From: Lewinellaceae bacterium | GTDB taxonomy: Bacteria; Bacteroidota; Bacteroidia; Chitinophagales; Saprospiraceae | Direction of reading: 5' to 3' | Length of the DNA stretch: 64,000 bases | NCBI GenBank assembly: GCA_024644235.1 | Contig: JAHELJ010000002.1 | Location: forward strand, 202,112-266,111 | Part shown: positions 55,441-64,000 of the stretch, in pieces | Numbering within the stretch: position 1 is the first letter of the stretch | Layout: each line of letters starts with the position of its first letter | Notes under the pieces: generated by a model | Seen by the model: only the letters and a program-made list of their open reading frames with translations | Database searches by the model: none | What the model was told of the DNA's origin: nothing | Program-made: the position numbers and the translations under genes

Positions 55441-56118
55441 TTAAAAAGCCCGAACAGCCCTTACGCTGGAGATGACGTTGAACTTACCGTCGAGGCTTTG
55501 GTTGCCATTGGTGAAATTCTGGGTCCAGGCGATGGCGCTACTGTCCTCGGTAGAACTCCAGTAGAACTCTCCAAAACCACCAAGCCCCGCTAAGTGTAGA
55601 TTTGTGTACATCAGGTTCAATTCTTCTTTTGAAGGTAAATACCAGTCGCCATAGCCCCCTCGCACCAGTTCTGCACACAATAATGCGGCAAACTCGCCGG
55701 TGGTATTGTCATTAGTCTGCATAGTTATGGCCAACATGGTATTCATCGCTCCTACTCCGATGCCATCCCCCGTGGCATTGGTGACGCGGTTGATGCCGTT
55801 ATACCAGGCGATACCATCATGGATATCAGTAGTGTCGCACACTAGACCATGCTCTCCGCTTTCATCCACCCAAAAAACGATACCCCCATGAGCATAATCG
55901 CCTATTTTGAATTGTCGCGTGGCCAGGGTACCATCAGACATGGATACGATATTTGCTGTGAGCTCAGGGAGCGTATCCATCTCGGATACCCTGGCCGATC
56001 CCACCACGTCCAGATGTTGACCCATTAAATCTGACATGGGTAGCAATGCAAATGCAAGAATCCATTTCAGAGTTAACAACCGTTTCAAATTCTCAGAATT
56101 CAGATGGTGGATATACAT
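55441..56118 (-). CDS. DUF1566-type secreted protein, copy 1
   Basis: A 225-residue exported protein. After an N-terminal segment with a membrane-type signal (LTLKWILAFALLPMSDLMGQ) comes a short beta region, then a DUF1566/Lcl C-terminal-type domain with GGIVFWVDESGEHGLVCD, AALLCAELVRGGYGDWYLPS and WSSTEDSSAIAWTQNF. DUF1566 domains occur in Fibrobacter- and Bacteroidota-type surface proteins and are thought to be lectin-like; function unknown. It is a duplicate of the gene at 56320-57018, with upstream DNA shared as well. Confidence 0.8.
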   Translation of the reverse strand: MYIHHLNSENLKRLLTLKWILAFALLPMSDLMGQHLDVVGSARVSEMDTLPELTANIVSMSDGTLATRQFKIGDYAHGGIVFWVDESGEHGLVCDTTDIHDGIAWYNGINRVTNATGDGIGVGAMNTMLAITMQTNDNTTGEFAALLCAELVRGGYGDWYLPSKEELNLMYTNLHLAGLGGFGEFYWSSTEDSSAIAWTQNFTNGNQSLDGKFNVISSVRAVRAF

Positions 56119-56180
56119 AGCAGTTTTTATTTAATTGTGCTCAACTAATGTGTTACAATGGAAGCCTGTACTTCTGGTTC

Positions 56181-56260
56181 AGCGATCTGCCCGTCGTCAT
56201 GCCCCGGAAAACACATTGAAAGACTTCCGCTCTCCTCTTCGTGTGATCGTGCAAGGAATA
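56181..56260 (-). pseudogene. decayed fragment of a LuxR-type response regulator gene
   Basis: The bases 56196-56228 match 57345-57377 inside the helix-turn-helix part of the regulator gene at 29 of 33 positions, and similarity continues weakly on both sides. On the minus strand the corresponding frame is broken (TGA within the motif equivalent to ISRGMTNAE). The fragment lies in the gap upstream of DUF1566 copy 1, as the intact regulator lies upstream of copy 2. It marks the boundary of an old duplication. Confidence 0.75.
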
Positions 56261-56319
56261 GCGTTCTTGAGTAGATCAAGGAAATGGAAAATTTTGATTT
56301 AGTAGCTTGTATTATTCAA

Positions 56320-57018
56320 TCAAAAAGCCCTGATCGCCCGCACCCGGTTTAGCCCTTGTTTTGTCTGGTTGTTTTGGGTGCCACTACCAAAGTTCTGTTC
56401 CGAGGCCCCTGATGTCGTCAATTCCGTCGAACTCCAATAGTCCGCACTAACAAAAGCACTACCTCCAACGGCCAGAGATGTTGAATCAATTGATGCTCTC
56501 TGGTCATACATCAAATTGAGCTCTTCTTTTGACGGTAAATACCAGTCGCCATAGCCTGCTCGTATTAGTTCTGCACACAACAATGCAGCAAACTCGCCGG
56601 AGGTGTTGTCATTGGTCTGCATGGCAATGGCCAAGCTGGTATTCATCTCTCCTGCTCCGATGCCATCCCCGGTAGCATTGGTGACCCGATCGGTGCCGTT
56701 ACGCCAGCCGATACCATCATGGATATCGGTGGTATCGCACACAAGACCGTGCTCCCCGCTTTCATCCACCCAGAAAACGATACCCCCATGAGCGAAATCG
56801 CCCACTTCAAATTGTCGCAAGGCCAGGGTACCATCGGCCATGGATACTATGTTTGCTTGCACAGTATTGAGTGTATCCATCTCAGATATCCTGGCGAATC
56901 CAACTACGTCCAGATGCTGACCCACTAAATCTGACATTGACAGCAGAGCAAATGCAAGAATCCATTTGAGAGTTAACAATCGTTTCAAATTCTCAGAATT
57001 CAGGAGATAGATATTCAT
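56320..57018 (-). CDS. DUF1566-type secreted protein, copy 2
   Basis: A 232-residue paralog of the preceding DUF1566 gene. The two share the N-terminal LNSENLKRLLTLKWILAFAL segment, the GGIVFWVDESGEHGLVCD and YGDWYLPSKEELNLMY motifs and most of the intervening residues, and differ mainly near the C-terminus (here SSTELTTSGASEQNFGSG). It lies between the response regulator and the regulator fragment. Domain and probable surface role are as for copy 1, without direct functional evidence. Confidence 0.8.
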   Translation of the reverse strand: MNIYLLNSENLKRLLTLKWILAFALLSMSDLVGQHLDVVGFARISEMDTLNTVQANIVSMADGTLALRQFEVGDFAHGGIVFWVDESGEHGLVCDTTDIHDGIGWRNGTDRVTNATGDGIGAGEMNTSLAIAMQTNDNTSGEFAALLCAELIRAGYGDWYLPSKEELNLMYDQRASIDSTSLAVGGSAFVSADYWSSTELTTSGASEQNFGSGTQNNQTKQGLNRVRAIRAF

Positions 57019-57208
57019 AGCAGTCCTTATTTAATTTCAATTATTGAGTTCATGGAAGCCTTTTCTTGTGGTTACCTTGGCGATAATTGGTTTCTCAAGT
57101 CTGATTCTAATCCTTGTGGTCAAAAATAATCCCGACACACATCTGACACATCCCCAATAGTGGTGACTAGAAGAAAATCCCCAGAAAAGGGGATAGCAAA
57201 GCAAGTGA

Positions 57209-57838
57209 TCAGATAAGTCCTTTTTCCATAGAGATGCGAACGAGATCAGCGGTATTTCTCGCATCCAGTTTCGATAGCAAATTCTTCCGGTGAGATTCAG
57301 CCGTGTGCTGGCTGATGAACAATGCTTCGGCGATCTCTGCATTGGTCATGCCCCGGGATATACATTGAAGGACTTCCAATTCTCTTTGGGTGATGCCGGT
57401 GGAGGTACTTCCCTTCGACTTGGTAAAAGAAAGTAGATTGGGTTCGATTTGAGAGCTGAAATAAAGGTGTCCCTGATGCACTTGCCTGACAGCATCCAGA
57501 ATTTCATCCGCCCGGTCATCTTTCAGGATATAACCCTTTGCCCCAAACTGAAGCATGCGCTGGATATAACTGGATTTCTTGTACATACTCAATGCCACAA
57601 CCTTCACATGGGGATATTTCCTGGATAGCTTCTTGCAGGTTTCTACTCCGTTCAGTTCCGGCATGTTTATGTCCAGGAGGGCTACATCGATTCCGTTTTC
57701 GGCAATAATCTCCAAAACTTCTTTTCCATTGCTGGCCGTAGCAACGATGCTGATATCATCAGCCTTTTCTATGATGCTGACCAGACCATCCAGCATCACC
57801 TGGTGATCATCGGCAATCAAGAGTCGAATCATGCTCAT
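57209..57838 (-). CDS. NarL/FixJ-family response regulator
   Basis: A 209-residue regulator. The receiver domain has the acidic pair (RLLIADDHQVML) and phospho-acceptor Asp in VALLDINMPELNGV, with the conserved Thr/Ser and Lys of the active site in VVALSMYKKSS and GAKGYILKDD. The C-terminal LuxR-type helix-turn-helix is at about 145-205 (TQRELEVLQCISRGMTNAE, FISQHTAESHRKNLLSKL). It should be phosphorylated by a HisKA_3 kinase; the one at 49728 is the candidate partner in the window. A decayed copy of its HTH region lies at 56.2 kb. Confidence 0.92.
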   Translation of the reverse strand: MSMIRLLIADDHQVMLDGLVSIIEKADDISIVATASNGKEVLEIIAENGIDVALLDINMPELNGVETCKKLSRKYPHVKVVALSMYKKSSYIQRMLQFGAKGYILKDDRADEILDAVRQVHQGHLYFSSQIEPNLLSFTKSKGSTSTGITQRELEVLQCISRGMTNAEIAEALFISQHTAESHRKNLLSKLDARNTADLVRISMEKGLI

Positions 57839-58032
57839 AGATCAAGGGTGTAACAGGATTTTATGTTACCAGGCTAAAATAATTATTCGTCCCGTTTGTC
57901 TTGAAGTTTATTTGGATAACCTGATCTGGTGATCTCTATTCATCTGAAGAAAAAACTATCCATAGTGCTACCAATAAATCCAAGCTAAGATCACGTTGGC
58001 AGCGGCTCATTGGAAATACCCTAACCGTGCCC

Positions 58033-59199
58033 TCAATTAAAGATATCTCCTTCTATTTCCTGTGCTCCATCCTCGATTGACACCAGATAGGGTGTGATAT
58101 GTCGGGCATGACACTCAAAATACTTTTGATCCATGAGATCGATAAAAACCTCCACTTTATCCTGGTGCACCAAACTAATTGTACATCCTCCAAAGCCGCC
58201 TCCCATCATCCTGCTTCCTAAAACATAGTCCAATGCTTTGGTCTGATCTACCAGGAAATCAATTTCCTCACAACTCACTTGGTAGTCGTTTCGCAGGCTA
58301 TGATGCGAGCCATACAATAGCTTTCCTACCGCTGCAAAATTTGCATCGGCAAGAGCGGTAGTAGTCTTCAGCACCCGGTCATTTTCTGAAAGGACATGCC
58401 GGCAGCGATGATAAAGTATATCTGGTAAGGAACTCTTAAATTCCTCCAGTTTTGAAAGACTCAGATCGCGCAGATTAATCAGATTCGGATTATGGGCTTT
58501 TAAGAGTTCGATGCTTTCTTCACATTCCTCTCGCCGGGTATTGTACTCCGATGAAGCCAGTTCATGCGTTACGTTGGAATTAAGCAGAACGATGGTGTAG
58601 GGATTCATGGAGGCCGGATAGTACTGATATTCCAATGATCGGCAATCAAGTAGCAGCACCTGGTCTTTCTTTCCCATTACACTGGCAAACTGATCCATGA
58701 TCCCGCACTTCATCCCCACAAAGTGATGTTCTGCCTGCTGCCCCACTTTGGCAAGAACAGGTCGGTCATGGCCAAGGTCGAAAAGTTGGTTAAGGGCAAA
58801 TGCCAGGCTGCACTCCAGTGACGCTGAAGAACTCATGCCGCTTCCAATCGGCACGTCACCCCGGAACACAGCATCAAAACCCTGAAGTCTGGCTCCGAGT
58901 GCTTGTAGTTCGCTCACTACCCCCATCAAATAGTTCTGCCAGCCACTAGCCAGTGGTTGGAATTCGCTCAAATCAAAAGTGAAATGTTCATCAAAATTGA
59001 GCGCTGTAAGATTAACGGTTGAGAGCGTGCCATTGAGCGAGACTTTCATCACCGTCTTCTTGTCTACAGCCGCCGGTAGCACAAATCCATCGTTGTAGTC
59101 GGTGTGGTCACCAATGATATTGATCCGGCCCGGTGCTTGCACAATGACTTCTTTCTTCACTCTATTGAGATTGTCTGATTCCGAAAGATATAGTTTCAC
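58033..59199 (-). CDS. galK: galactokinase
   Basis: A 388-residue GHMP-family kinase. Galactokinase signature near the N-terminus (APGRINIIGDHTDYNDGFV, ending in the family's G-x-V-L-P), GHMP ATP-binding motif (PIGSGMSSSASLECSLA), and C-terminal MMGGGFGGCTISLV. It phosphorylates D-galactose to galactose 1-phosphate in the Leloir pathway; cytoplasmic. It is divergent from a sodium/sugar symporter (134 bp between starts), so uptake and first phosphorylation of galactose are probably co-regulated. No galT or galE in the window. Confidence 0.95.
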   Translation of the reverse strand: MKLYLSESDNLNRVKKEVIVQAPGRINIIGDHTDYNDGFVLPAAVDKKTVMKVSLNGTLSTVNLTALNFDEHFTFDLSEFQPLASGWQNYLMGVVSELQALGARLQGFDAVFRGDVPIGSGMSSSASLECSLAFALNQLFDLGHDRPVLAKVGQQAEHHFVGMKCGIMDQFASVMGKKDQVLLLDCRSLEYQYYPASMNPYTIVLLNSNVTHELASSEYNTRREECEESIELLKAHNPNLINLRDLSLSKLEEFKSSLPDILYHRCRHVLSENDRVLKTTTALADANFAAVGKLLYGSHHSLRNDYQVSCEEIDFLVDQTKALDYVLGSRMMGGGFGGCTISLVHQDKVEVFIDLMDQKYFECHARHITPYLVSIEDGAQEIEGDIFN

Positions 59200-59333
59200 C
59201 GCTTTCTCAGGGTAACACCATCAGGATTATAGTCTAGTTTACTTATCTTGACGCCTCAAAATTTCCGACTAGCAGGCTGGCACCTGCACCTTACCCTGAG
59301 CAGCCGGCAAGTCTAACCACATGCTTAATTCTT

Positions 59334-60947
59334 ATGAGCCAGTTCTCTTCGATAGACCTCTTTGTGTTTTTTGGATATCTGCTGATCATGATCGGCATAG
59401 CCATCTATATCACCAGCAAAGGTAAGCAGGAAACCACTCAAGACTATTTTCTGGCCAGCAAAGCCCTTCCCTGGTGGGCAGTGGGAGGTTCACTGATTGC
59501 ATCGAATATCTCTGCGGAGCAGTTCATCGGTATGGCGGGATCCGGCTATGTGGTGGGAATGGCAATCGCATCCTATGAGCTGATGGCGGCGCTGACATTG
59601 GTGATCGTAGCAAAATACTTCCTACCAATCTTTATCGAGAAGGGCATCTATACTATGCCACAGTTTTTGGAAGAGCGCTTTGACCACCGGGTACGGATCG
59701 GGCTGGCCATTTTCTGGGTACTGCTTTTTGTCTTTATAAACATTACCTCAGTACTCTATCTGGGAGGATTGGCACTGAATACCATTATGGGCATTCCCTT
59801 GATTTGGGGTATCATTGGACTCGCTATCTATGCCGCAACGTTCTCGATTTTCGGAGGATTAAAGACAGTAGTCTGGACGGATGTCATCCAGGTGGTGGTG
59901 TTGATTTTTGGTGGGCTCTTTGCCAGTGTACTGGTGCTCAATGCGCTGGGGGGTGGATTCTTTGCCGGTTTATCTGAGCTAGTGGAGAAGGCTCCGGAGA
60001 AGTTTGACATGATTTTGGATAAAGCCAATTCGGAATATATAAATCTGCCGGGCATCAGTGTACTGATTGGAGGTATGTGGATCGCTAATCTCTACTATTG
60101 GGGTACCAATCAGTATATCATACAACGGTCACTGGCTGCCAAAGACCTGCATCAGGCACAAATAGGTACTGCCTTCGCCGGCTTTATCAAAATTTTATTG
60201 CCATTGATCGTGGTGATTCCCGGCATTGCAGCATTCGTGCTTGGCGCAGATATTGCCAAACCGGATGAGGCTTATCCCTGGGTACTTAATAACTATGTCA
60301 CTGTAGGCTTCAAAGGGTTAGCATTTGCCGCTTTGATTGCAGCGATCGGGTCGTCTTTGAGCTCGATGATCAACAGTACTTCCACCATCTTCACCCTAGA
60401 TATTTTCAAAACATTTTTCATGAGGTCGGAGGCTTCCAAGGCAGATCTCGACAGTCATGAACACGATAACCCTACGTTGTCGGATGATGATGAGCACAAG
60501 CTGGTGCGAGTCGGTAAGATCTCGGCTGGGGCTGCTTTACTGATCGGAGTGATCGTCGCTCCATTGCTCGGAAATCTTGACCAGGCCTTTCAATTCATCC
60601 AGGAGTATACCGGATTTATCAGTCCGGGTGTGGTGGCGATCTTTCTTTTGGGACTTTTCTGGAAGAAGACTTCAGCCAATGCAGCATTATGGGCAGTCAT
60701 TCTATCCATTCCATTATCCATGCTGATCAAGTTTGCTTTTCCCCAGCTTCCTTTCATGGACCGGATGGGTATTGTATTCCTGATTTGTGCCGGCATCATG
60801 GTACTGATATCTCTTATCGAGAATAAAGGCCCCGATGCCAAAGCAATCGAATACGAGAAGAGTATTTTCTACACGACCCCTGCTTTCAATGTGGCGTCAC
60901 TCGTGATTACCGGCCTGCTTGCGGTGATCTATGCCGTGTGGTGGTAA
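59334..60947 (+). CDS. sodium/solute symporter, SGLT-like (probable galactose/glucose uptake)
   Basis: A 537-residue SSS-family transporter with about 14 membrane helices. The N-terminal region has SLIASNISAEQFIGMAGSGY and the second signature GGLKTVVWTDVIQVVVLIFG, both close to those of bacterial vSGLT. The middle contains MWIANLYYWGTNQYIIQRSL and the region GSSLSSMINSTSTIFTLDIF with the Na+-site serines. Substrate is probably galactose or glucose, supported by galK next door, but the sugar-site residues cannot be assigned from sequence alone. Inner membrane. Convergent with DUF1501 copy 2. Confidence 0.9.
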   Translation: MSQFSSIDLFVFFGYLLIMIGIAIYITSKGKQETTQDYFLASKALPWWAVGGSLIASNISAEQFIGMAGSGYVVGMAIASYELMAALTLVIVAKYFLPIFIEKGIYTMPQFLEERFDHRVRIGLAIFWVLLFVFINITSVLYLGGLALNTIMGIPLIWGIIGLAIYAATFSIFGGLKTVVWTDVIQVVVLIFGGLFASVLVLNALGGGFFAGLSELVEKAPEKFDMILDKANSEYINLPGISVLIGGMWIANLYYWGTNQYIIQRSLAAKDLHQAQIGTAFAGFIKILLPLIVVIPGIAAFVLGADIAKPDEAYPWVLNNYVTVGFKGLAFAALIAAIGSSLSSMINSTSTIFTLDIFKTFFMRSEASKADLDSHEHDNPTLSDDDEHKLVRVGKISAGAALLIGVIVAPLLGNLDQAFQFIQEYTGFISPGVVAIFLLGLFWKKTSANAALWAVILSIPLSMLIKFAFPQLPFMDRMGIVFLICAGIMVLISLIENKGPDAKAIEYEKSIFYTTPAFNVASLVITGLLAVIYAVWW

Positions 60948-60957
60948 TCCGAAGTGG

Positions 60958-62394
60958 TCAGGTGAGGATGTCCTCAACAACTTTCCCATGCACATCGGTA
61001 AGACGGAAACGACGGCCCTGATATTTGTAAGTAAGGCGCTCATGATCGATACCCAACAAGTGTAAAAGGGTAGCTTGAAAATCGTGGACGTGAACCGGGT
61101 CTTTCACAATATTATAGCCGTAATCATCGGTCTCCCCATAGGTCAAGCCGGCCTTTACGCCGGCACCGGCCATCCACATCGGAAAGCATCTGGGATGATG
61201 GTCGCGGCCATAGCTGTCGCCAGTGAGTTTGCCCTGGGAGTAGACGGTACGTCCAAATTCCCCTCCCCAGATCACCAGGGTATCATCTAGTAAGCCTCGT
61301 TGCTTCAGGTCTTTCAGAAGAGCTGCCGTGGGTTGATCAGTTTTCTTGCACTGACTCCTTAATCCACCGTTCAAATAGCCGTGCTGGTCCCAACCTTGAT
61401 GATATAGTTGAACGAATCGTACATCACGCTCCAGCAGCCGACGGGCCAACAAGCAGTTAGCCGCATAGGTGCCGGGATCGCGACTGTCCGAACCATACAT
61501 GTCGTACACCCAATCCGGTTCGCCGGAAAGGTCCGTTACTTCAGGCACGGATGATTGCATCCGAAAAGCCATCTCATACTGGGCAATACGACTGTCTATT
61601 TCGGGGTCATTATAGGTATCTCGCTGAAAGGCGTTTAACTTCTTCAGGTAGTCAAGCATCGAACGCCTGTCAGCTGCATCGTAACCTTCCGGATTATTGA
61701 GAAACAAAACAGGATCCGGACCCGATCGAAACTGCGCTCCTTGATATTTCGTCGGTAAAAAACCGTTACCCCAAAGCCTTGCATATAAAGGCTGCCCGCC
61801 TCCGTTCTTCGAAACCAAGACGATGAAGCTGGGCATGTTTTCGTTTAGCGACCCCAGTCCATAATTCACCCATGCACCAATCGAAGGTCGGCCCGCAATC
61901 TGAGAACCCGACTGGAAGAATGTAATCGCCGGATCGTGATTGATAGCCTCAGTAAACATGCTCTTGATCAGGCAAAGGTCATCCGCCAACTCAGCTGTAT
62001 AGGGCAGCAAGTCACTAATCCACATGCCCGACTTCCCTCTTTTCTCAAACTTGAACTTTGAGGCGGCTACCGGAATAGAGGACTGACCCGCACTCATGCC
62101 CGTGAGTCGCTGCCCTTTTCGAATGGAATCAGGCAGAGCTTCACCGTGGACTTCTTCGAGATTTGGTTTGTAGTCAAACAAATCTAATTGAGACGGACCA
62201 CCACTCATAAACAGATACACCACTCTTTTGGCTCTGGGTGCAAAATGATGCACCATTTCCTCACTTGAGCTAACGCTTGCTCGCGTGTTTAAGACTCCCA
62301 AAGCCAAAGCACCCAACCCTAGCGAAGTTCTGGTCAGGAACTGCCTTCGGTTCTGTCGCTTTTCCACTTCTAATAAGGAGCGCGGTGGTGTCAT
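60958..62394 (-). CDS. DUF1501 domain protein, copy 2
   Basis: A 478-residue protein with a Tat-type signal (KRQNRRQFLTRTSLGLGAL) and the DUF1501 blocks YLFMSGGPSQLDLFDYKP, FGRTVYSQG, GRDHHPRCFPMWMAGAG and HVHDFQATLLHLLGIDHERL. It is closely similar to the protein at 24319-25716. The ATG overlaps the stop of the upstream PSD1 gene (ATGA at 62391-62394), the same operon order as in copy 1. The two loci are probably a duplicated operon. Confidence 0.92.
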   Translation of the reverse strand: MTPPRSLLEVEKRQNRRQFLTRTSLGLGALALGVLNTRASVSSSEEMVHHFAPRAKRVVYLFMSGGPSQLDLFDYKPNLEEVHGEALPDSIRKGQRLTGMSAGQSSIPVAASKFKFEKRGKSGMWISDLLPYTAELADDLCLIKSMFTEAINHDPAITFFQSGSQIAGRPSIGAWVNYGLGSLNENMPSFIVLVSKNGGGQPLYARLWGNGFLPTKYQGAQFRSGPDPVLFLNNPEGYDAADRRSMLDYLKKLNAFQRDTYNDPEIDSRIAQYEMAFRMQSSVPEVTDLSGEPDWVYDMYGSDSRDPGTYAANCLLARRLLERDVRFVQLYHQGWDQHGYLNGGLRSQCKKTDQPTAALLKDLKQRGLLDDTLVIWGGEFGRTVYSQGKLTGDSYGRDHHPRCFPMWMAGAGVKAGLTYGETDDYGYNIVKDPVHVHDFQATLLHLLGIDHERLTYKYQGRRFRLTDVHGKVVEDILT

Positions 62395-64000
62395 CTCTTA
62401 ATCAGTGTAGCGTCCATGTTAATAATTGTACTGGCAACAACGGTGTTGGCGGCGAGTTCTGCACCATTCAAATCCTCTGGTAATTTATAGTTTCCTACTG
62501 CAAGCAGACCTTTCTGTTTTGATGCATTTGCATTGAATTTAGCTAATTCGATCCTCTGTTGTTGAATTAGCAGAGCTTGTTCGTCAGCGTGGGGACTTCG
62601 CCCAGTGAGTTTTCTGAAAACCGCGGCCACCGCCGCCGAGCTACTGCCAGAGCGGGCGATTTCTTCACCCATGACTTTCGCCGCCTCCAGGAAGATTGGG
62701 TCATTCAGGAGCACCAGGGCCTGCAATGGCGTACTGGTTCTCTGCCTCCGCACGGTGCAGTTGGACCGAGTTGGCGCATCGAAAATTGCTTGAGTGGGAT
62801 TGGGGATGGTGCGTTTCCACATGGTATACATGCTGCGACGATACAAGTCGTCGCCCTGCCCAACTTGATACTTCGTTCCCTGGATAGCATAAAGGCCCTC
62901 AGGCTGATAGGGTCGTACGCTCTTCCCTCCTACTCTTTTCACTAGTAGACCACTCGCGGATAAAACATTATCACGAAGCATTTCTGCGCTAAGCCGTCGA
63001 GAGGGTCCCCTGCTCAGGTAAATATTCTCCGGATCGCTGGTGAGATCGCTGTCGGAAGGAACTGATGACTGCCGGTAGGCGGCCGAAGTCACTATCAGTC
63101 TGATCAGCTGTTTGACATCCCATCCGGAATTGATAAACTCTACCGCTAGCCAGTCTAATAATTCAGGATGTGTCGGCATTTGGCCCTGGCTTCCAAAATC
63201 TTCGACGGTCATCACCAGCCCTCTGCCAAAAAACAACTGCCAGATCCTATTTACAGCCACCCGGGCGGTAAGCGGATGATCGGGCGAAGTGAGCCAGGTT
63301 GCAAGCCCCAATCTGTTTTCAGGTAAATCGTCAGGAAAGGGTAAAATAAACTCCGGCGTCGCCGGCCGCACCGCTTCTTGCGGTTGATCATACATACCTC
63401 TGTTCAACAGATGGGTCTGTCTTGCTACAGGCATTTCTTTCATGATCATCACTTCTTGGACGGTATCCATGGTTGCGTTCAGTTGCTTCCTAAGCGCCGC
63501 CAATTCCTTTGCCATGCGGTACCTTTCAGGTTCATGTCTGGCATGGAAGTGCTGAACCATCTGCTTCTGAAGGGAGGAGACTTCAGATCCATCGGCGGCA
63601 CTTAGCTCTGCCAAAGTATTTCGATTATAAACCTGCCGGACTTCCAGCTCGGATAGCTCTTGATCGAAGATGGTGATATCGTCGATCCAGGCACCTCTGA
63701 TCCCCACTCCCCGCCACCGAGCTCCGACTTGCACTCCGGGCTCATCTTTTTGCTCCCTGCCAAACTGAATGGACTTGTAGAGATTGTCGACTGAAATCTC
63801 GGTTTCACTTTCAATGCCGTTTACGAAAAGTTTCAAACCTTTCGCGGTGGATGATCCATCATAGGTCATCATCAGATGCGTCCAGACCCTTGGTTCGAGG
63901 CCGGGGGCATATTCAATGATGGCGTTGTCGGGAGCTGTGTGAGCAAGCATCAGCTCGATCTTCCCATCCTTCAGCGCCAGATGAAAACCTCTGAAGTTAT
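62391..64000 (-). CDS. PSD1 / DUF1553 protein, C-terminal part (cut by window end)
   Basis: The gene continues past the right edge. The visible 536 residues begin within a LamG/concanavalin-type domain (NFRGFHLALKDG ... WTHLMMTYDGSSTAKGLKLF) and go on to DUF1553/PSD1 (NRIWQLFFGRGLVMTVEDFG, PSRRLSAEMLRDNVLSASG, NCTVRRQRTSTPLQAL). The haem and DUF1549 parts seen in the first copy must lie outside. It ends with TGA overlapping the ATG of DUF1501 copy 2. Confidence 0.92.
   Translation of the reverse strand, partial: NFRGFHLALKDGKIELMLAHTAPDNAIIEYAPGLEPRVWTHLMMTYDGSSTAKGLKLFVNGIESETEISVDNLYKSIQFGREQKDEPGVQVGARWRGVGIRGAWIDDITIFDQELSELEVRQVYNRNTLAELSAADGSEVSSLQKQMVQHFHARHEPERYRMAKELAALRKQLNATMDTVQEVMIMKEMPVARQTHLLNRGMYDQPQEAVRPATPEFILPFPDDLPENRLGLATWLTSPDHPLTARVAVNRIWQLFFGRGLVMTVEDFGSQGQMPTHPELLDWLAVEFINSGWDVKQLIRLIVTSAAYRQSSVPSDSDLTSDPENIYLSRGPSRRLSAEMLRDNVLSASGLLVKRVGGKSVRPYQPEGLYAIQGTKYQVGQGDDLYRRSMYTMWKRTIPNPTQAIFDAPTRSNCTVRRQRTSTPLQALVLLNDPIFLEAAKVMGEEIARSGSSSAAVAAVFRKLTGRSPHADEQALLIQQQRIELAKFNANASKQKGLLAVGNYKLPEDLNGAELAANTVVASTIINMDATLIKR

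Noticed and set aside
1..64000. tRNA, rRNA, insertion sequences or prophage
   Set aside because: No cloverleaf-like or rRNA-like segments, no transposase or integrase frames, and no phage structural genes were found. The S74 domains are cell-surface proteins here, not a phage tail locus.

Overview
The window looks like chromosomal DNA of a marine or aquatic Bacteroidota, most likely a Saprospiria/Lewinella-type lineage (inference). The evidence is: four proteins with a C-terminal type IX secretion (T9SS) sorting domain; SprB-like repeats in a giant adhesin; a DUF3078-like barrel; propeller-type sensor kinases; S74 'tail fiber' surface proteins; and PSD1/DUF1501 gene pairs, shared with Planctomycetes and Verrucomicrobia. 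I found no rRNA, tRNA, CRISPR array, insertion sequence or prophage.

Layout. 0-2 kb: end of a membrane protein, a lipoprotein, a voltage-gated-type K+ channel and a tiny T9SS protein. 2-11 kb: a 2342-residue T9SS adhesin with plant-type LRRs, five 549-bp tandem units and a second seven-fold repeat, then a secreted GH5 glycosidase. 11-20 kb: a DUF3078-like barrel, an alpha/beta esterase (with a clear terminator), a ceramidase-like enzyme, an LVIVD-type T9SS protein, a membrane cyclic-nucleotide-binding protein with Popeye-like layout, an AAA ATPase and a GlsB-type protein. 19.5-27 kb: GH109-type oxidoreductase, PSD1 + DUF1501 pair and a mannonate-dehydratase-like enolase, a probable sugar/glycan locus. 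27-30 kb: CPBP protease, small membrane proteins (one broken by a stop) and a DUF5694 lipoprotein. 30-40 kb: three class III nucleotide cyclases with different partner domains: a propeller histidine kinase-REC-cyclase chain (frameshifted), a cyclase-FGE/sulfatase-alpha/beta-hydrolase fusion, and a cyclase-TPR protein. 40-46 kb: nucleoside hydrolase, a PhyH-type dioxygenase, a barrel + DM13 lipoprotein operon and a TPR membrane protein, separated by intergenic repeats (hairpin modules plus 8/16-bp arrays). 46-50 kb: GH3, LOG-family and DUF1772 genes. 49.7-57.8 kb: a sensor kinase and a LuxR-type regulator bracket two S74 surface proteins and two duplicated DUF1566 proteins. 58-64 kb: galactokinase and a sodium/sugar symporter (divergent), then a second PSD1/DUF1501 pair running off the right edge.

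How it fits together. Secreted GH5, GH3 and GH109 enzymes, an esterase, a sugar symporter, galactokinase and a ManD-type enolase point to polysaccharide use. The cyclases and the cyclic-nucleotide-binding protein suggest cAMP- or cGMP-type signalling, although no link between them is shown. Decay is visible at five places: a one-base frameshift near 33217, in-frame stops at 28623 (TAA) and 52091 (TAG), a fragment of a response regulator at 56.2 kb and a possible sigma-factor tail at 45.3 kb. Sequencing error cannot be excluded for the first three.
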